Of a stretch of 33,696 nucleotides of DNA, positions 16,559 through 25,230 are shown one piece after another; within the stretch, counting starts at the first letter, position 1; each line of letters starts with the position of its first letter. A program made the position numbers and the translations under genes. This DNA is from Myxococcales bacterium (GTDB lineage Bacteria; Myxococcota_A; Polyangia; Polyangiales; Polyangiaceae). Where the stretch lies: positions 1 through 33,696 of the forward strand of contig JACRDA010000209.1 of assembly GCA_016212965.1 (NCBI GenBank). Reading direction: 5' to 3'. A model generated the notes under the pieces. That model saw only the letters and a program-made list of their open reading frames with translations, made no database searches and had not been told where the DNA came from.

Positions 16559-18367
16559 ATGCGCAAGGTCAACGTCACGGACCGCGAGCGAGGGCGCAGG
16601 CGGCGCGCGGCGCACACGCGCGCCGCGCCCTCTGCTCCGCGCGGGCTCGCCCCGCGCGTCGTCGCCCTGGCGGGAGCGCTCGCCGCGAGCTGTGCCCGCG
16701 GCGAGGCCCCGAGCCGCGCCCAGGGCGTGTCGGAGCGGGACCCGGCGACGAGTTCGGCGGCCGCCCCTCGGAGCGCGCCGAGCCCGCCTTCCGAGGGCAG
16801 CGCGGCTCCGGCCGCGGCGTCGGCCCGCGCAGGGTCGGACGAGGTGCCCGACGCCGCGGCCGCTCCCCCCGCCGCGCCCGCCGACGCGGACGACGTCGTG
16901 CGGTGGCCGGGGCGCGCGGTCGTCGACGAGCGGCCGGGCGACCGCGTGTACGCCAAGGCGCGCTTCGTGTGGATCCGTGCCGCGCCGGGCTCGCGCGGCG
17001 CGTGGATCGGGTACCTCTCGCTCGGCGATGCGGTCCGGGTGAAGGGGGGCGACGCGGCGCGGGCGCTGGTACCGGGCACCGCGGGCGGCGGCGCCGGGTG
17101 CGTGGCCTGGTACGCCATCGAGCCCTTCGGCTACGTCTGCACGGGCGAGGACGCCACGCTCGACCCGCAGGATCCGGTGGTGGCCGCGCTGCGACCCACG
17201 GCCGCGGACCCGACCTCGCCGTGGCCCTACCGCTACGCCGAGTCGACCGGGACGCCCGTCTACTCGCGGGTGCCGACCGAGGCCGAGCAGCGCCGCACGG
17301 AGATCGACCTCGACCGCCATCTGGCCGCGATCGCCCGCGCCGCGACCGGCCCTCGAGCGGCCGCCGACCCGTTGCTCGGGGTCGACGTCTCGCCTGCCAC
17401 CGAGCCGCCGCCGCCGTTCCCCGAGCTGCCGGCGCGCGGCCGCCCGATCGTGCGGGCCGTGGTGCGCGGGTCGACGCTCGCCTACACGCGGAGCTTCGCC
17501 GCCCACGGCCGTTCGTGGCTCCTCACCTGGGACCGAGCCGTCGTCCCGAAGGACCGCGTGCGGCCGTACCCCGAGTCGCACTTCGCGGGCGTCCTGCTCG
17601 CGGGGGCTCGGGTCGCGAGCCCGTCCGCCGACGCACCGCGGCTACCGCTCGGGTTCTTCCGGGTCAAGGCGCGTCCCAAGTACCGGCGCGGACCGGACGG
17701 CGTCCTCGCCGCAGTCCCGGGCGACGAGTGGCCACGCCACGGCTGGGTCGAGCTCGGCGCGGCGAGCGTGGTCGACGGCGGGCGGCGCTACCTCGAGACC
17801 CGCACGCCGGGGCTCTACTGCGCGGAGCAGGACGTCACCGTGGTCGCAGCGCCGCGCGAGCCCCCGCCGCGCGTGCGGCTCGGCCCCGACGCGGGAGCCG
17901 CCGCGAAGTGGATCGAGGTGAGCATCGACGGCGGCTGGCTCGTCGCCCACGAGGGCGACACGCCCGTCTACGCGACGCTCATCTCGCCGGGACGCGGCGG
18001 CATGCCGTATCCGGGCCTCGATCCCGTCTCGACGGCGTCGACGCCGGTGGGACAGTTCGCGGTCACGGGCAAGTTCCTCACCGCGACGATGATCTCGAGC
18101 TCCGACAGCAACATCGTGCACGCCGAGGTCCAGTACACCCAGAACTTCAGCGGTCCCCACGCGCTGCACGGCGCCTACTGGCACGACGCCTGGGGCGAGA
18201 AGAAGAGCGGCGGCTGCGTGAACCTCTCACCCGTCGACGCGCGCCGCATCTTCGCCTGGACGGACCCGCCCCTGCCCCTCGGCTGGCACGGCGTACGCGC
18301 CGACGTGGCGGGGCACGCCGGCGGCCCCGACGCGGGCCGCATGACCGTGGTCTACATCCACCGCTGA
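16559..18367 (+). CDS. L,D-transpeptidase (YkuD) family envelope protein, variant active site
   Basis: This 602-residue exported protein probably remodels peptidoglycan cross-links. A basic N-terminus leads to a lipobox-like LAASC (Cys45). Low-complexity Ala/Pro sequence continues to about 115. An SH3-like region then contains VYAKARFVWIRAAPGSRGAW, and the YkuD domain covers roughly 460-602. The catalytic region reads LHGAYWHDAW...KSGGCVNLSP, with the nucleophile at Cys553 and a conserved His at 537. The usual second His of the S-H-G-C motif is Gly here (SGGC); Bacillus YkuD itself has SKGC, so activity is still likely. The ATG at 16559 is uncertain because no strong ribosome site is visible. 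The long frame covering 16537-19701 in another phase is a shadow. It converges on the aminotransferase gene with only 14 bases between. Confidence 0.85.
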   Translation: MRKVNVTDRERGRRRRAAHTRAAPSAPRGLAPRVVALAGALAASCARGEAPSRAQGVSERDPATSSAAAPRSAPSPPSEGSAAPAAASARAGSDEVPDAAAAPPAAPADADDVVRWPGRAVVDERPGDRVYAKARFVWIRAAPGSRGAWIGYLSLGDAVRVKGGDAARALVPGTAGGGAGCVAWYAIEPFGYVCTGEDATLDPQDPVVAALRPTAADPTSPWPYRYAESTGTPVYSRVPTEAEQRRTEIDLDRHLAAIARAATGPRAAADPLLGVDVSPATEPPPPFPELPARGRPIVRAVVRGSTLAYTRSFAAHGRSWLLTWDRAVVPKDRVRPYPESHFAGVLLAGARVASPSADAPRLPLGFFRVKARPKYRRGPDGVLAAVPGDEWPRHGWVELGAASVVDGGRRYLETRTPGLYCAEQDVTVVAAPREPPPRVRLGPDAGAAAKWIEVSIDGGWLVAHEGDTPVYATLISPGRGGMPYPGLDPVSTASTPVGQFAVTGKFLTATMISSSDSNIVHAEVQYTQNFSGPHALHGAYWHDAWGEKKSGGCVNLSPVDARRIFAWTDPPLPLGWHGVRADVAGHAGGPDAGRMTVVYIHR

Positions 18368-18381
18368 CGGCCGCGCGCCGC

Positions 18382-19596
18382 TCAACCCGCCGCGAGGCGC
18401 GTGACCGCGCGCGCGCACGCGGCCGCGAAGCCCACGGGCTCGCACAGAAGGCTCACGACGAGGTCGCCGCTCGCGCCGTCGAAGAAGTACCCCGGGTGGA
18501 CGAGCACGCGCTCCTCGCGGAGCAGGAGCGCGAGCCACTCGTCGTCGCTGCGGGTGCGCGGCACCTCGAGCGTCGCGTACCAGCCCGCCTCGCTGGGCAG
18601 GCGACGGAGCGGCGAGCCGGGGCCGAGCGCGTCGAGTGCGGCGTCGAGCGCCCCGAGGTTCCGTGCGAGGCGCGCGCGCAGGCGCGCCTGCACCTCCGGC
18701 ACGTGGCCGAGGATGCGGCCGAGCGCCAGCTGCACCGGCGTGCTCACCGACAGGAAGCTGTCGGCCACGATCTCGAGCCGCGCCATGGCCTCCCGAACGT
18801 CGGCCGGGGGCCCGCTCGCGACGACCCACCCGAGCTTGAGCTGCGGCAGGAGCGCGACCTTCGACAGGCCGCTCAGCACGAAGGTGAGCGCGGTCTCGAA
18901 GCCCGCGAAGCTCGCGGCCGCGTCGGGGTGCGGCCCGAGCGGGTAGTCGAGGAACACCTCGTCGACGACGAGCGCGACGCCGTGCGCGCGCGCCAGCTCG
19001 CCGAGCGCCCGTGCGTCACTCCGGCGCACGAGCGAGCCCGTCGGGTTGTTGGGGTGCACGAGCACGATCGCGCGGACCCGGCCCCGCGACGCGCGCGGCC
19101 CGGCCGCAGCGACGAAGGGGCCGCCGAGGAGGCGCTCGACCGCGCCGATGTCGACGCGGAAGGCCTCCTCGCGCAGCAGCGGATAGGGCACGAGCGTGAC
19201 GCCCGCGAGCTCGGCGAGGTACGGCAAGAGCGGATAGCTCGGCCGCGGCACCAGCACGACGTCGCCCGGGTCGCACAGGAGGTGGAAGAGCCATGCGTAC
19301 GCCTCGCTCGAGCTCGCCGCGAGGGCCACGGCCTCGGGCTCGACCGCGCCGCCGCGCACCGCGTAGTAGCGCGCGACCTCGGCGCGTGCGGCGAGCAGGC
19401 CGAGGGGCTCGGGCGCGTAGCGGAGCGCGCCCGGGTCCGCCAGCCAGCCGAGAACGGCGGGCTCGCAGGCGAGCCCGGCGCGCGTCGGGTTGCTCTCGGT
19501 GAGGTCGTCGATGGGCGTGTCGCCGAGCGTGGCACGGAGCTCGGCGAGCTCGTTCGGGCGCCGGCTCCAGGCGGTGCGCTGCGAGAACGCGACCAT
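18382..19596 (-). CDS. PLP-dependent aminotransferase (class I/II)
   Basis: This 404-residue cytoplasmic fold-type I aminotransferase transfers amino groups between an amino acid and a 2-oxo acid. The sequence has the N-terminal LTESNPTRAGL (32-42), PRPSYPLLPYL (117-127) and the HPNNPTG loop (181-187). The PLP-contacting Asp212 is in VVDEVF, and the Schiff-base lysine is at 246 in SGLSKVALLPQLKLGW. These match the MalY/aspartate-aminotransferase-like group of pyridoxal enzymes. Substrate is not assignable. The ATG at 19596 lies only two bases after the aat stop, which fixes the start and implies coupled expression with aat. An Aat-aminotransferase operon has no obvious pathway meaning and may be only co-expression. 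Confidence 0.93.
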   Translation of the reverse strand: MVAFSQRTAWSRRPNELAELRATLGDTPIDDLTESNPTRAGLACEPAVLGWLADPGALRYAPEPLGLLAARAEVARYYAVRGGAVEPEAVALAASSSEAYAWLFHLLCDPGDVVLVPRPSYPLLPYLAELAGVTLVPYPLLREEAFRVDIGAVERLLGGPFVAAAGPRASRGRVRAIVLVHPNNPTGSLVRRSDARALGELARAHGVALVVDEVFLDYPLGPHPDAAASFAGFETALTFVLSGLSKVALLPQLKLGWVVASGPPADVREAMARLEIVADSFLSVSTPVQLALGRILGHVPEVQARLRARLARNLGALDAALDALGPGSPLRRLPSEAGWYATLEVPRTRSDDEWLALLLREERVLVHPGYFFDGASGDLVVSLLCEPVGFAAACARAVTRLAAG

Positions 19597-19598
19597 CG

Positions 19599-20318
<720 letters not shown>

Positions 20319-20375
20319 CCCTAGGCTGGCTCCCGCGCCACGCACGGTCCTGTAGCACGTCGCCCCGGGTGAGCG

Positions 20376-21947
20376 TCAGCCCTGGTAGGCCTCGTCCTGC
20401 TCGATGCGCGACAGCACCCAGTCGAAGTCGCCGTTCGTGACCTTGGCGCGGCAGTGCAGGCAGTTGCCAGTCATGCCGATGCCCACCGGCGCGGCGCCCG
20501 GGACCTGTGCGCCGGGCGGCGCCTCGAGCGGCGCCCCGCAGTTGGGACACTCGGGGGTCGCCAGCGTCGGCCGGCTCACCCGAGCGCCCCGGATGAGCGT
20601 CCAGTACTCGCTGTACGGGCGCTCGCGCTTCTTGCTGCCCGACACGACCTTGCCGCTCTCGTCGACGGTGTAGTCGAGCCCGGTCGCGTAGACGCGCACC
20701 GTGATGGCGTCGAAGTACCTGTCGCTCTCCACGTTGGCGCACTGCACGTGCGTGATGCGCGCCCGCTCGGTCTTGTTGTAGAGCCGCGCCGCCACGTAGC
20801 TCTGCACGTGGAACAGCTGCATCTGGAACAGGTTGTCGCTCACGAAGGGGCGAGCCAGCAGCCACTCGCGCGTGGACCACGCGACTTGCAGGCGCGCGAA
20901 GGCGAGCGCGAGGCGCGCCTGCAGCGTGGCCCACGAGAAGTGCGGGTCGCGCGCCGCGAGCGCACGGAAGCGCTGGTCCGCCTGGGGGTCGACCACCGTG
21001 GGCAGGCTCGTGCCCTGCTCGGCCACGTCGGCGGTGAGCGCGGGGGCGCGCCGCTGTCGCTCGACGACGGCGATGTCCTCCACGCACCAGTCGAGCACGC
21101 CCACCCGGAAGGTCGTGCCGCAGTAGGCGCAGGTCTCCCCGCGCAGCGCCTCGAGCGGCCCGCCGCAGCTCGGGCAACCGAACACGGTGGCCTTGCCCGG
21201 CGGCTTGCTCTTCGCGTCGCGGCGCCGCGCGAGCGTGAAGCGCTCGACGACGAACACGCCGGCCGGCCGGCCACCGGCGTCGAGCTCGGTCATGCACGCC
21301 TCGAAGCGCACGGTCGCCGTGACCCAGCGCTCCGGTCCGCGCGCGGTGTCTCCGGCGCGCTCGAGCGCCATCGCGCCGATGATGACGTCCTTCACGCCCG
21401 GGGCGCGCGCGGCGGCGAGAACGCCGGCCGCCCGCGGCCCGAGGTAGGGCCCGAGGTCGGCGAGCCTGCCGTTGCCCCGCGCCTCGTGCGCGCGGGCGTA
21501 GAGCGCGTAGAGGAAGTCCTCGAACAGGACGAGCGAGAAGTCGGGGTCGTCGCGGCGCAGCCCCTGCAAGAAGGCCCGGGGGCGGGCGCCGCGCGCCACC
21601 ACCGGCGCCGCCGCCGGCGCGCCCGTGCTCCAGGAGCTCCGGCGCTCGCGCTTCTTCGCCACCACGACGCCGACCCCGATGGCGACGAGCACGCACACGA
21701 CGGGAATGCCGATCGCCGGGGCCTCGATGCAGAGCATCAAGAGGTAGAAGATGGCCTGGAACGCGCCCTCGCCGCCGCCGCCGCTGCCGCCACCGCCGCC
21801 GCCGCTGCTCGACGAGCCGCCACCCGAGTAGCTGTGCCCCCCACCCGGTCGGGCCGCGCTCTCGGCCGTCCAGCACAGCAGCAGCAGACCGACGAGGACG
21901 CCGCCCACGAGGGCCGCGCGCCGCGCGTGCCGGCGGCCGTCCCTCAT
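20376..21947 (-). CDS. Membrane protein with duplicated Tim44-like domains and zinc ribbons
   Basis: This 523-residue protein has an N-terminal membrane segment or signal (about 11-26), then a Gly/Ser-rich stretch (34-60), then a second membrane region (about 64-97) followed by KKRERR. Two related units follow. Unit one is a Tim44-like helical/beta domain (124-245, LQGLRRDDPDFSLVLFEDFL) followed by a zinc ribbon at Cys258, 261, 273 and 276. Unit two is a second Tim44-like domain (about 325-455, AARDPHFSWATLQARLALAF) followed by a ribbon at Cys467, 470, 496 and 499. Tim44-like domains bind membranes or partner proteins. The ATG overlaps the TPM gene stop by four bases, so the two products probably work together at the inner membrane. 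Function is unknown; the Tim44 assignment is by pattern and fairly strong. Confidence 0.88.
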   Translation of the reverse strand: MRDGRRHARRAALVGGVLVGLLLLCWTAESAARPGGGHSYSGGGSSSSGGGGGGSGGGGEGAFQAIFYLLMLCIEAPAIGIPVVCVLVAIGVGVVVAKKRERRSSWSTGAPAAAPVVARGARPRAFLQGLRRDDPDFSLVLFEDFLYALYARAHEARGNGRLADLGPYLGPRAAGVLAAARAPGVKDVIIGAMALERAGDTARGPERWVTATVRFEACMTELDAGGRPAGVFVVERFTLARRRDAKSKPPGKATVFGCPSCGGPLEALRGETCAYCGTTFRVGVLDWCVEDIAVVERQRRAPALTADVAEQGTSLPTVVDPQADQRFRALAARDPHFSWATLQARLALAFARLQVAWSTREWLLARPFVSDNLFQMQLFHVQSYVAARLYNKTERARITHVQCANVESDRYFDAITVRVYATGLDYTVDESGKVVSGSKKRERPYSEYWTLIRGARVSRPTLATPECPNCGAPLEAPPGAQVPGAAPVGIGMTGNCLHCRAKVTNGDFDWVLSRIEQDEAYQG

Positions 21948-22573
21948 GCGACGTCCATCTCGTCGGGCAGCTCGTTGACGTCGTCCTCGCGCCGCGGCGC
22001 CGCCTCGGCGAGCGGCGCCCCGAGCGCCCCGAGCGCGGCCAGGAAGCGCTCGAGATCGAGGCCGCCGCGCAGCGACGCACGCAGCGACGCCTGCGCGCGC
22101 TCCCAGGCCTCGCCGCAGAGCTGGAAGTCGATGCCGTGGTCCGCGACCACCTCCACCTCCCGCTCGAGGAGCGCGACGAACACGAGCACGCCGGTGCGCT
22201 CGCGCGTGCGGCCGACGCCGAGCTCGAAGAACGCCCCGAGCGCGCTCCGTCGCACCTCGGCGCGCATGCGGCGGCGCGTGGTGAAGAGCCGCCGCACCGG
22301 CGGCAGGCCGAGCCCGAGGGCCGTGCCGAGCACGAACGCGAGCCCCACCTCGAAAGGCCACGAGTCGTAGGCGAAGTCGAAGGGCAGCCACACGAGCGCG
22401 CACAGCACCGCGAGCGCAGCGAGCGCGCCGACGAGATAGGCACCGGCGTGGTACTCGGCGGCGCGGGGCCGCACGGCGACGACGACCTCCGCCCCCGTCC
22501 CGCGCTCGATGTCCCGGACCACCGCCGCGGCGCGCTGCCTGGCATCCTGCGCGTAGAAGCCCCGGGCGGCCAT
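21944..22573 (-). CDS. TPM-domain inner-membrane protein
   Basis: This 209-residue protein resembles COG3762-type integral membrane TPM-domain proteins. An N-terminal piece (FYAQDARQRAAAVVRDIERG and TGAEVVVAV) is followed by two membrane segments (about 45-64 and 74-92). The rest of the TPM fold follows, with TRERTGVLVFVALLEREVEV at 123-142 and ADHGI at 144-148. TPM domains are linked to envelope quality control or phosphatase-like activity, but the biochemical role of this subgroup is not settled. The acidic C-terminus (EDDVNELPDEMDVA) is typical. The ATG at 22573 is the most likely start; a longer frame to 22609 is basic and unlikely. It is coupled to the downstream Tim44-like gene and lies 76 bases after the sigma54 activator gene. 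Confidence 0.88.
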   Translation of the reverse strand: MAARGFYAQDARQRAAAVVRDIERGTGAEVVVAVRPRAAEYHAGAYLVGALAALAVLCALVWLPFDFAYDSWPFEVGLAFVLGTALGLGLPPVRRLFTTRRRMRAEVRRSALGAFFELGVGRTRERTGVLVFVALLEREVEVVADHGIDFQLCGEAWERAQASLRASLRGGLDLERFLAALGALGAPLAEAAPRREDDVNELPDEMDVA

Positions 22574-22649
22574 GCGGTTACGCTTTTCACGGGGCCGGTC
22601 GCGGGGCAAGCGGCACCGGCCGGCGCCGAGCCGCGGCCGCGTCGGGGCG

Positions 22650-24128
22650 TCAGCGCGGCTTCAGCGCCCGCGCCACGCTGTTGCGCCCGACCCCGAGGCG
22701 GCGGGCCGCCTCCGTCTTGTTGCCGTCGCACTGCGCCACCGTCGCGGCGATGTAGCGCTCCCCGGCCTCGGCCAGCGTGAGCCCCTCGGGCAGCCACACC
22801 CCCGCCGCACCCCCCGGTGCGCCAGGCTCGCGCAGGAGCTCGCCCGGTCGAGGCGAGGTCGGCAGCAGGCTGTCGGCGATGCGCCCGTCGGGCGAGAGCA
22901 CGACGGCGCTCTCCACCCAGTGCTCGAGCTGTCGCACGTTGCCGGGCCAGGGATAGCTGCGCAGCGCCGCGAGCGCGTCGCCGTCGAGCACCGGCACCGG
23001 TCGCCGGTAGCGCTCGGCGTACATGGCGGCGAAGTGGCGCGCCAGGATCTCGATCTCGTCCGGGCCGCGGTCGCGTAGCGGCGGCACCTCGATCTCGACG
23101 ACGCGCACCCGGAAGTAGAGGTCCTCGCGGAACTGCCCCGCGGCGACCGCGCGCTTGAGGTCGCGGTGGGTGGCGCACACGACGCGCGCGTCGGCCGTGA
23201 GCGTCTCGCGCCCGCCGACGCGCTCGAAGCTCCGGTCCGACAGGAAGCGCAGCAGCTTGCCTTGCATCTCGGGCGGCAGCTCGCCGATCTCGTCGATGAA
23301 CAGCGTGCCCTCGTGCGCCAGCTCGATCTTGCCACGCACCCGCCGGTCGGCGCCCGTGAAGGCGCCCCGCTCGTGGCCGAAGAGCTCGCTCTCGACGAGC
23401 TGGGCCGGGAGCGTCGTGCAGTCGACGGTGACGAAGGGCCCGCCCTGCCGCGTGGAGTTCACGTGGATGGCCCGCGCGAACAGGCCCTTGCCCGTGCCCG
23501 TCTCGCCGCGCAGGAGCACGAGCGCGTCGGTCTGGGCCGCCAGGCCCACGCGCTCGTAGACGCGGCAGAGGGAGGGGCTGCGCCCGACGATGCGGTTGAA
23601 GGGGCCTCGCAGCACGAGCCCCGGACCGCTGTCGTCGGGCGCCCGCAGCGTCGTCATGCCGAGCGCCCGGGCGAGCTGCTGCCCGAGCGCCTCGAGGTAG
23701 CGCTCGTCCTCGGCGTCGAAGCGCCCGCCCGCGCGGTTCAGGACCTGCACCACGCCGCGCACGGGCGCGCGAGCGTGCTCGCGGATCGCGGCGACCAGCG
23801 TGCTCTGCGTGACGTAGCCGGTGGCCCGGTCGGCGCTCGGGTCGAAGCGCTCGTCGCGCGCGGCGTCGTCGACGCGCACGGTCTCGCCGGTGCGCGCCAC
23901 CCAGCCCGCGAGGCCGCGGTCGATGGGCTGGCGCAGGGCCGGTAGCTCCGGCAAGAGGGCCACGCGCGTCACGAGGTCGCCGCGCTCGGCGTCCACGAGC
24001 CAGATGGTCGCCCGGTCGGCGCGCAGCGCCTCGCTCGTGCGCGCGCAGGCCGAGGCGAGCAAGGCGTCGAAATCCACCTCGCGCGCGAGCAGCGAGGCGA
24101 GGTCGACCAGGAGCGACAGACGAGACAT
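22650..24128 (-). CDS. Sigma54-dependent transcriptional activator (GAF-AAA-Fis)
   Basis: This 492-residue bacterial enhancer-binding protein has three parts. An N-terminal GAF sensor domain covers about residues 1-160 (DRATIWLVDAERGDLV, GLAGWVARTGETVRV). An AAA+ core at about 178-405 has Walker A GETGTGKG (208-215), the sigma54-contact loop GAFTGA (255-260) and Walker B TLFIDEIGEL (275-284). A Fis-type helix-turn-helix occupies 465-490 (CDGNKTEAARRLGVGRNSVA). All residues needed for sigma54 activation are present. There is no receiver domain, so control is probably through a small ligand of the GAF domain. The ATG at 24128 begins the GAF domain. A GTG at 24203 overlapping the preceding stop (GTGA) is an alternative giving 25 extra residues. 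Likely targets include its own operon. Confidence 0.93.
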   Translation of the reverse strand: MSRLSLLVDLASLLAREVDFDALLASACARTSEALRADRATIWLVDAERGDLVTRVALLPELPALRQPIDRGLAGWVARTGETVRVDDAARDERFDPSADRATGYVTQSTLVAAIREHARAPVRGVVQVLNRAGGRFDAEDERYLEALGQQLARALGMTTLRAPDDSGPGLVLRGPFNRIVGRSPSLCRVYERVGLAAQTDALVLLRGETGTGKGLFARAIHVNSTRQGGPFVTVDCTTLPAQLVESELFGHERGAFTGADRRVRGKIELAHEGTLFIDEIGELPPEMQGKLLRFLSDRSFERVGGRETLTADARVVCATHRDLKRAVAAGQFREDLYFRVRVVEIEVPPLRDRGPDEIEILARHFAAMYAERYRRPVPVLDGDALAALRSYPWPGNVRQLEHWVESAVVLSPDGRIADSLLPTSPRPGELLREPGAPGGAAGVWLPEGLTLAEAGERYIAATVAQCDGNKTEAARRLGVGRNSVARALKPR

Positions 24129-24199
24129 GGAGAGCGTGCCCGGCGCGAGGATAGCCGAGCCGCCCGCGCGCGGGGCGCTCGCCGTGGGCGCGCCGGCGA

Positions 24200-25048
24200 T
24201 CACGCCGCCACCGCACCCGCCCCGAGCTCGATCACGAGACCCTCGCGCGCCGCGCGAGCGCTCGGGCAGAGCGCCTGCGCCCGGCGCTCGAGCTCGGCCA
24301 CCGCCGCGTCGTCGCGCGACGGGTCGTGGTGGTACAAGAAGTACTCGCCCACCCGCGCCGCGCGCGCCAGGCGCGCTCCCTCCTCGTAGGTGGAGTGGCC
24401 CCAGCCGACCTTGGCCGGCCCGCCCTCACCGCGGTACTCGGCGGGCGTGTACTGCGAGTCGTAGACGAGCACGTCGGCGTCTGCGGCGAGCGCCGCGAGC
24501 GCCGGGTCGATGCAGCCGTACGGCTCGGTGTCGGTCGCGTAGACGAGGCTCCGGCCCGCGTAGTCGATGCGGTACGCGAGCGAGCCGCCGGGGTGGTGGC
24601 CACGCGCCACGGTCACGCGCGCACCGCCGATGGCGAAGCGCTCGCCGGCGCGCACCTCGCGGGTGTCGAGGCGGCACGGAAGCTCCGCCAGCCGGACCGG
24701 AAAGCCGGGCGCGCTCATCTGGCTCGCCAGCACCTCCCGGTTGTGCAGGCGGTCGCCGTGCGGCCCGACGACCAGGAGCTCGGTCGTGGGCAGGTAGAGC
24801 GGCGCGAAGAACGGCAGTCCCTGGATGTGGTCCCAGTGGTGGTGCGACAGGAGCAGCGTCGCCTGCACCGGACCCTGTCGCAGGAGGCTCTCGCCGAGCG
24901 CGCGGATGCCCGTGCCGGCGTCGAGCAGGATGCGGCTCGCGCCGCACACGACCTCGACCGAGCTCGTGTTGCCACCGACCCCGGCCGTCGCCGGACCGGG
25001 CGTGGCGATGCTGCCGCGCACACCCCAGAAGCGAATCGTGAACGTCAT
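24200..25048 (-). CDS. Metallo-beta-lactamase-fold hydrolase
   Basis: This 282-residue protein is of the MBL superfamily, in the group related to cyclic-nucleotide phosphodiesterases and RNase Z-like hydrolases. It begins MTFTIRFWGVRGSIATPGPA, the usual start of this group. Metal ligands are visible: HHHWDH at 69-74, GHHPGG in the middle, YATDTEPY (bridging Asp) and a late His in GWGHSTYEEG. There is no signal peptide, so it acts in the cytoplasm. The substrate is unknown; a cyclic nucleotide or phosphodiester is possible. The ATG at 25048 has a perfect AAGGAGG seven bases upstream. A sigma54-type promoter match lies about 37-53 bases before the ATG, and the next gene encodes a sigma54 activator. 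In similar two-gene neighbourhoods the hydrolase may tune the activator's signal; here that is inference. Confidence 0.93.
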   Translation of the reverse strand: MTFTIRFWGVRGSIATPGPATAGVGGNTSSVEVVCGASRILLDAGTGIRALGESLLRQGPVQATLLLSHHHWDHIQGLPFFAPLYLPTTELLVVGPHGDRLHNREVLASQMSAPGFPVRLAELPCRLDTREVRAGERFAIGGARVTVARGHHPGGSLAYRIDYAGRSLVYATDTEPYGCIDPALAALAADADVLVYDSQYTPAEYRGEGGPAKVGWGHSTYEEGARLARAARVGEYFLYHHDPSRDDAAVAELERRAQALCPSARAAREGLVIELGAGAVAA

Positions 25049-25083
25049 GTCGTGTCCTCCTTGGCTGTCCTCGCCCCGGCTCG

Positions 25084-25100
25084 TTGCGAGGGGCGTGCCG
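25084..25100 (-). promoter_or_regulatory. Sigma54-type -24/-12 promoter candidate
   Basis: Read on the minus strand the site is CGGCAC-GCCCC-TCGCAA, against the consensus TGGCAC-N5-TTGCW. The invariant GG (-24) and GC (-12) are present with exact spacing, and nine of eleven fixed positions match. The predicted start site falls near 25074, leaving a 26-base leader that contains the strong ribosome site of the hydrolase gene. Confidence 0.5.
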
Positions 25101-25104
25101 ACCG

Positions 25105-25123
25105 CGGAAGGACGGATCTTCCG
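25105..25123 (-). promoter_or_regulatory. Inverted repeat CGGAAG-N7-CTTCCG next to the sigma54 site
   Basis: Perfect 6-base arms with a 7-base spacer lie directly upstream of the -24 element. It could be a regulator-binding site, although activators of sigma54 usually bind farther upstream. Confidence 0.35.
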
Positions 25124-25230
25124 GCACTTGGACAGCGGGAGCGGGCGCCTGCACCGTCCTGGCGCACCGCCGGGACGCACCGCACCGAAAGGGAGCGGTC
25201 TCGCGCCCTTTGGCGCGCGAGGCCACGAGC

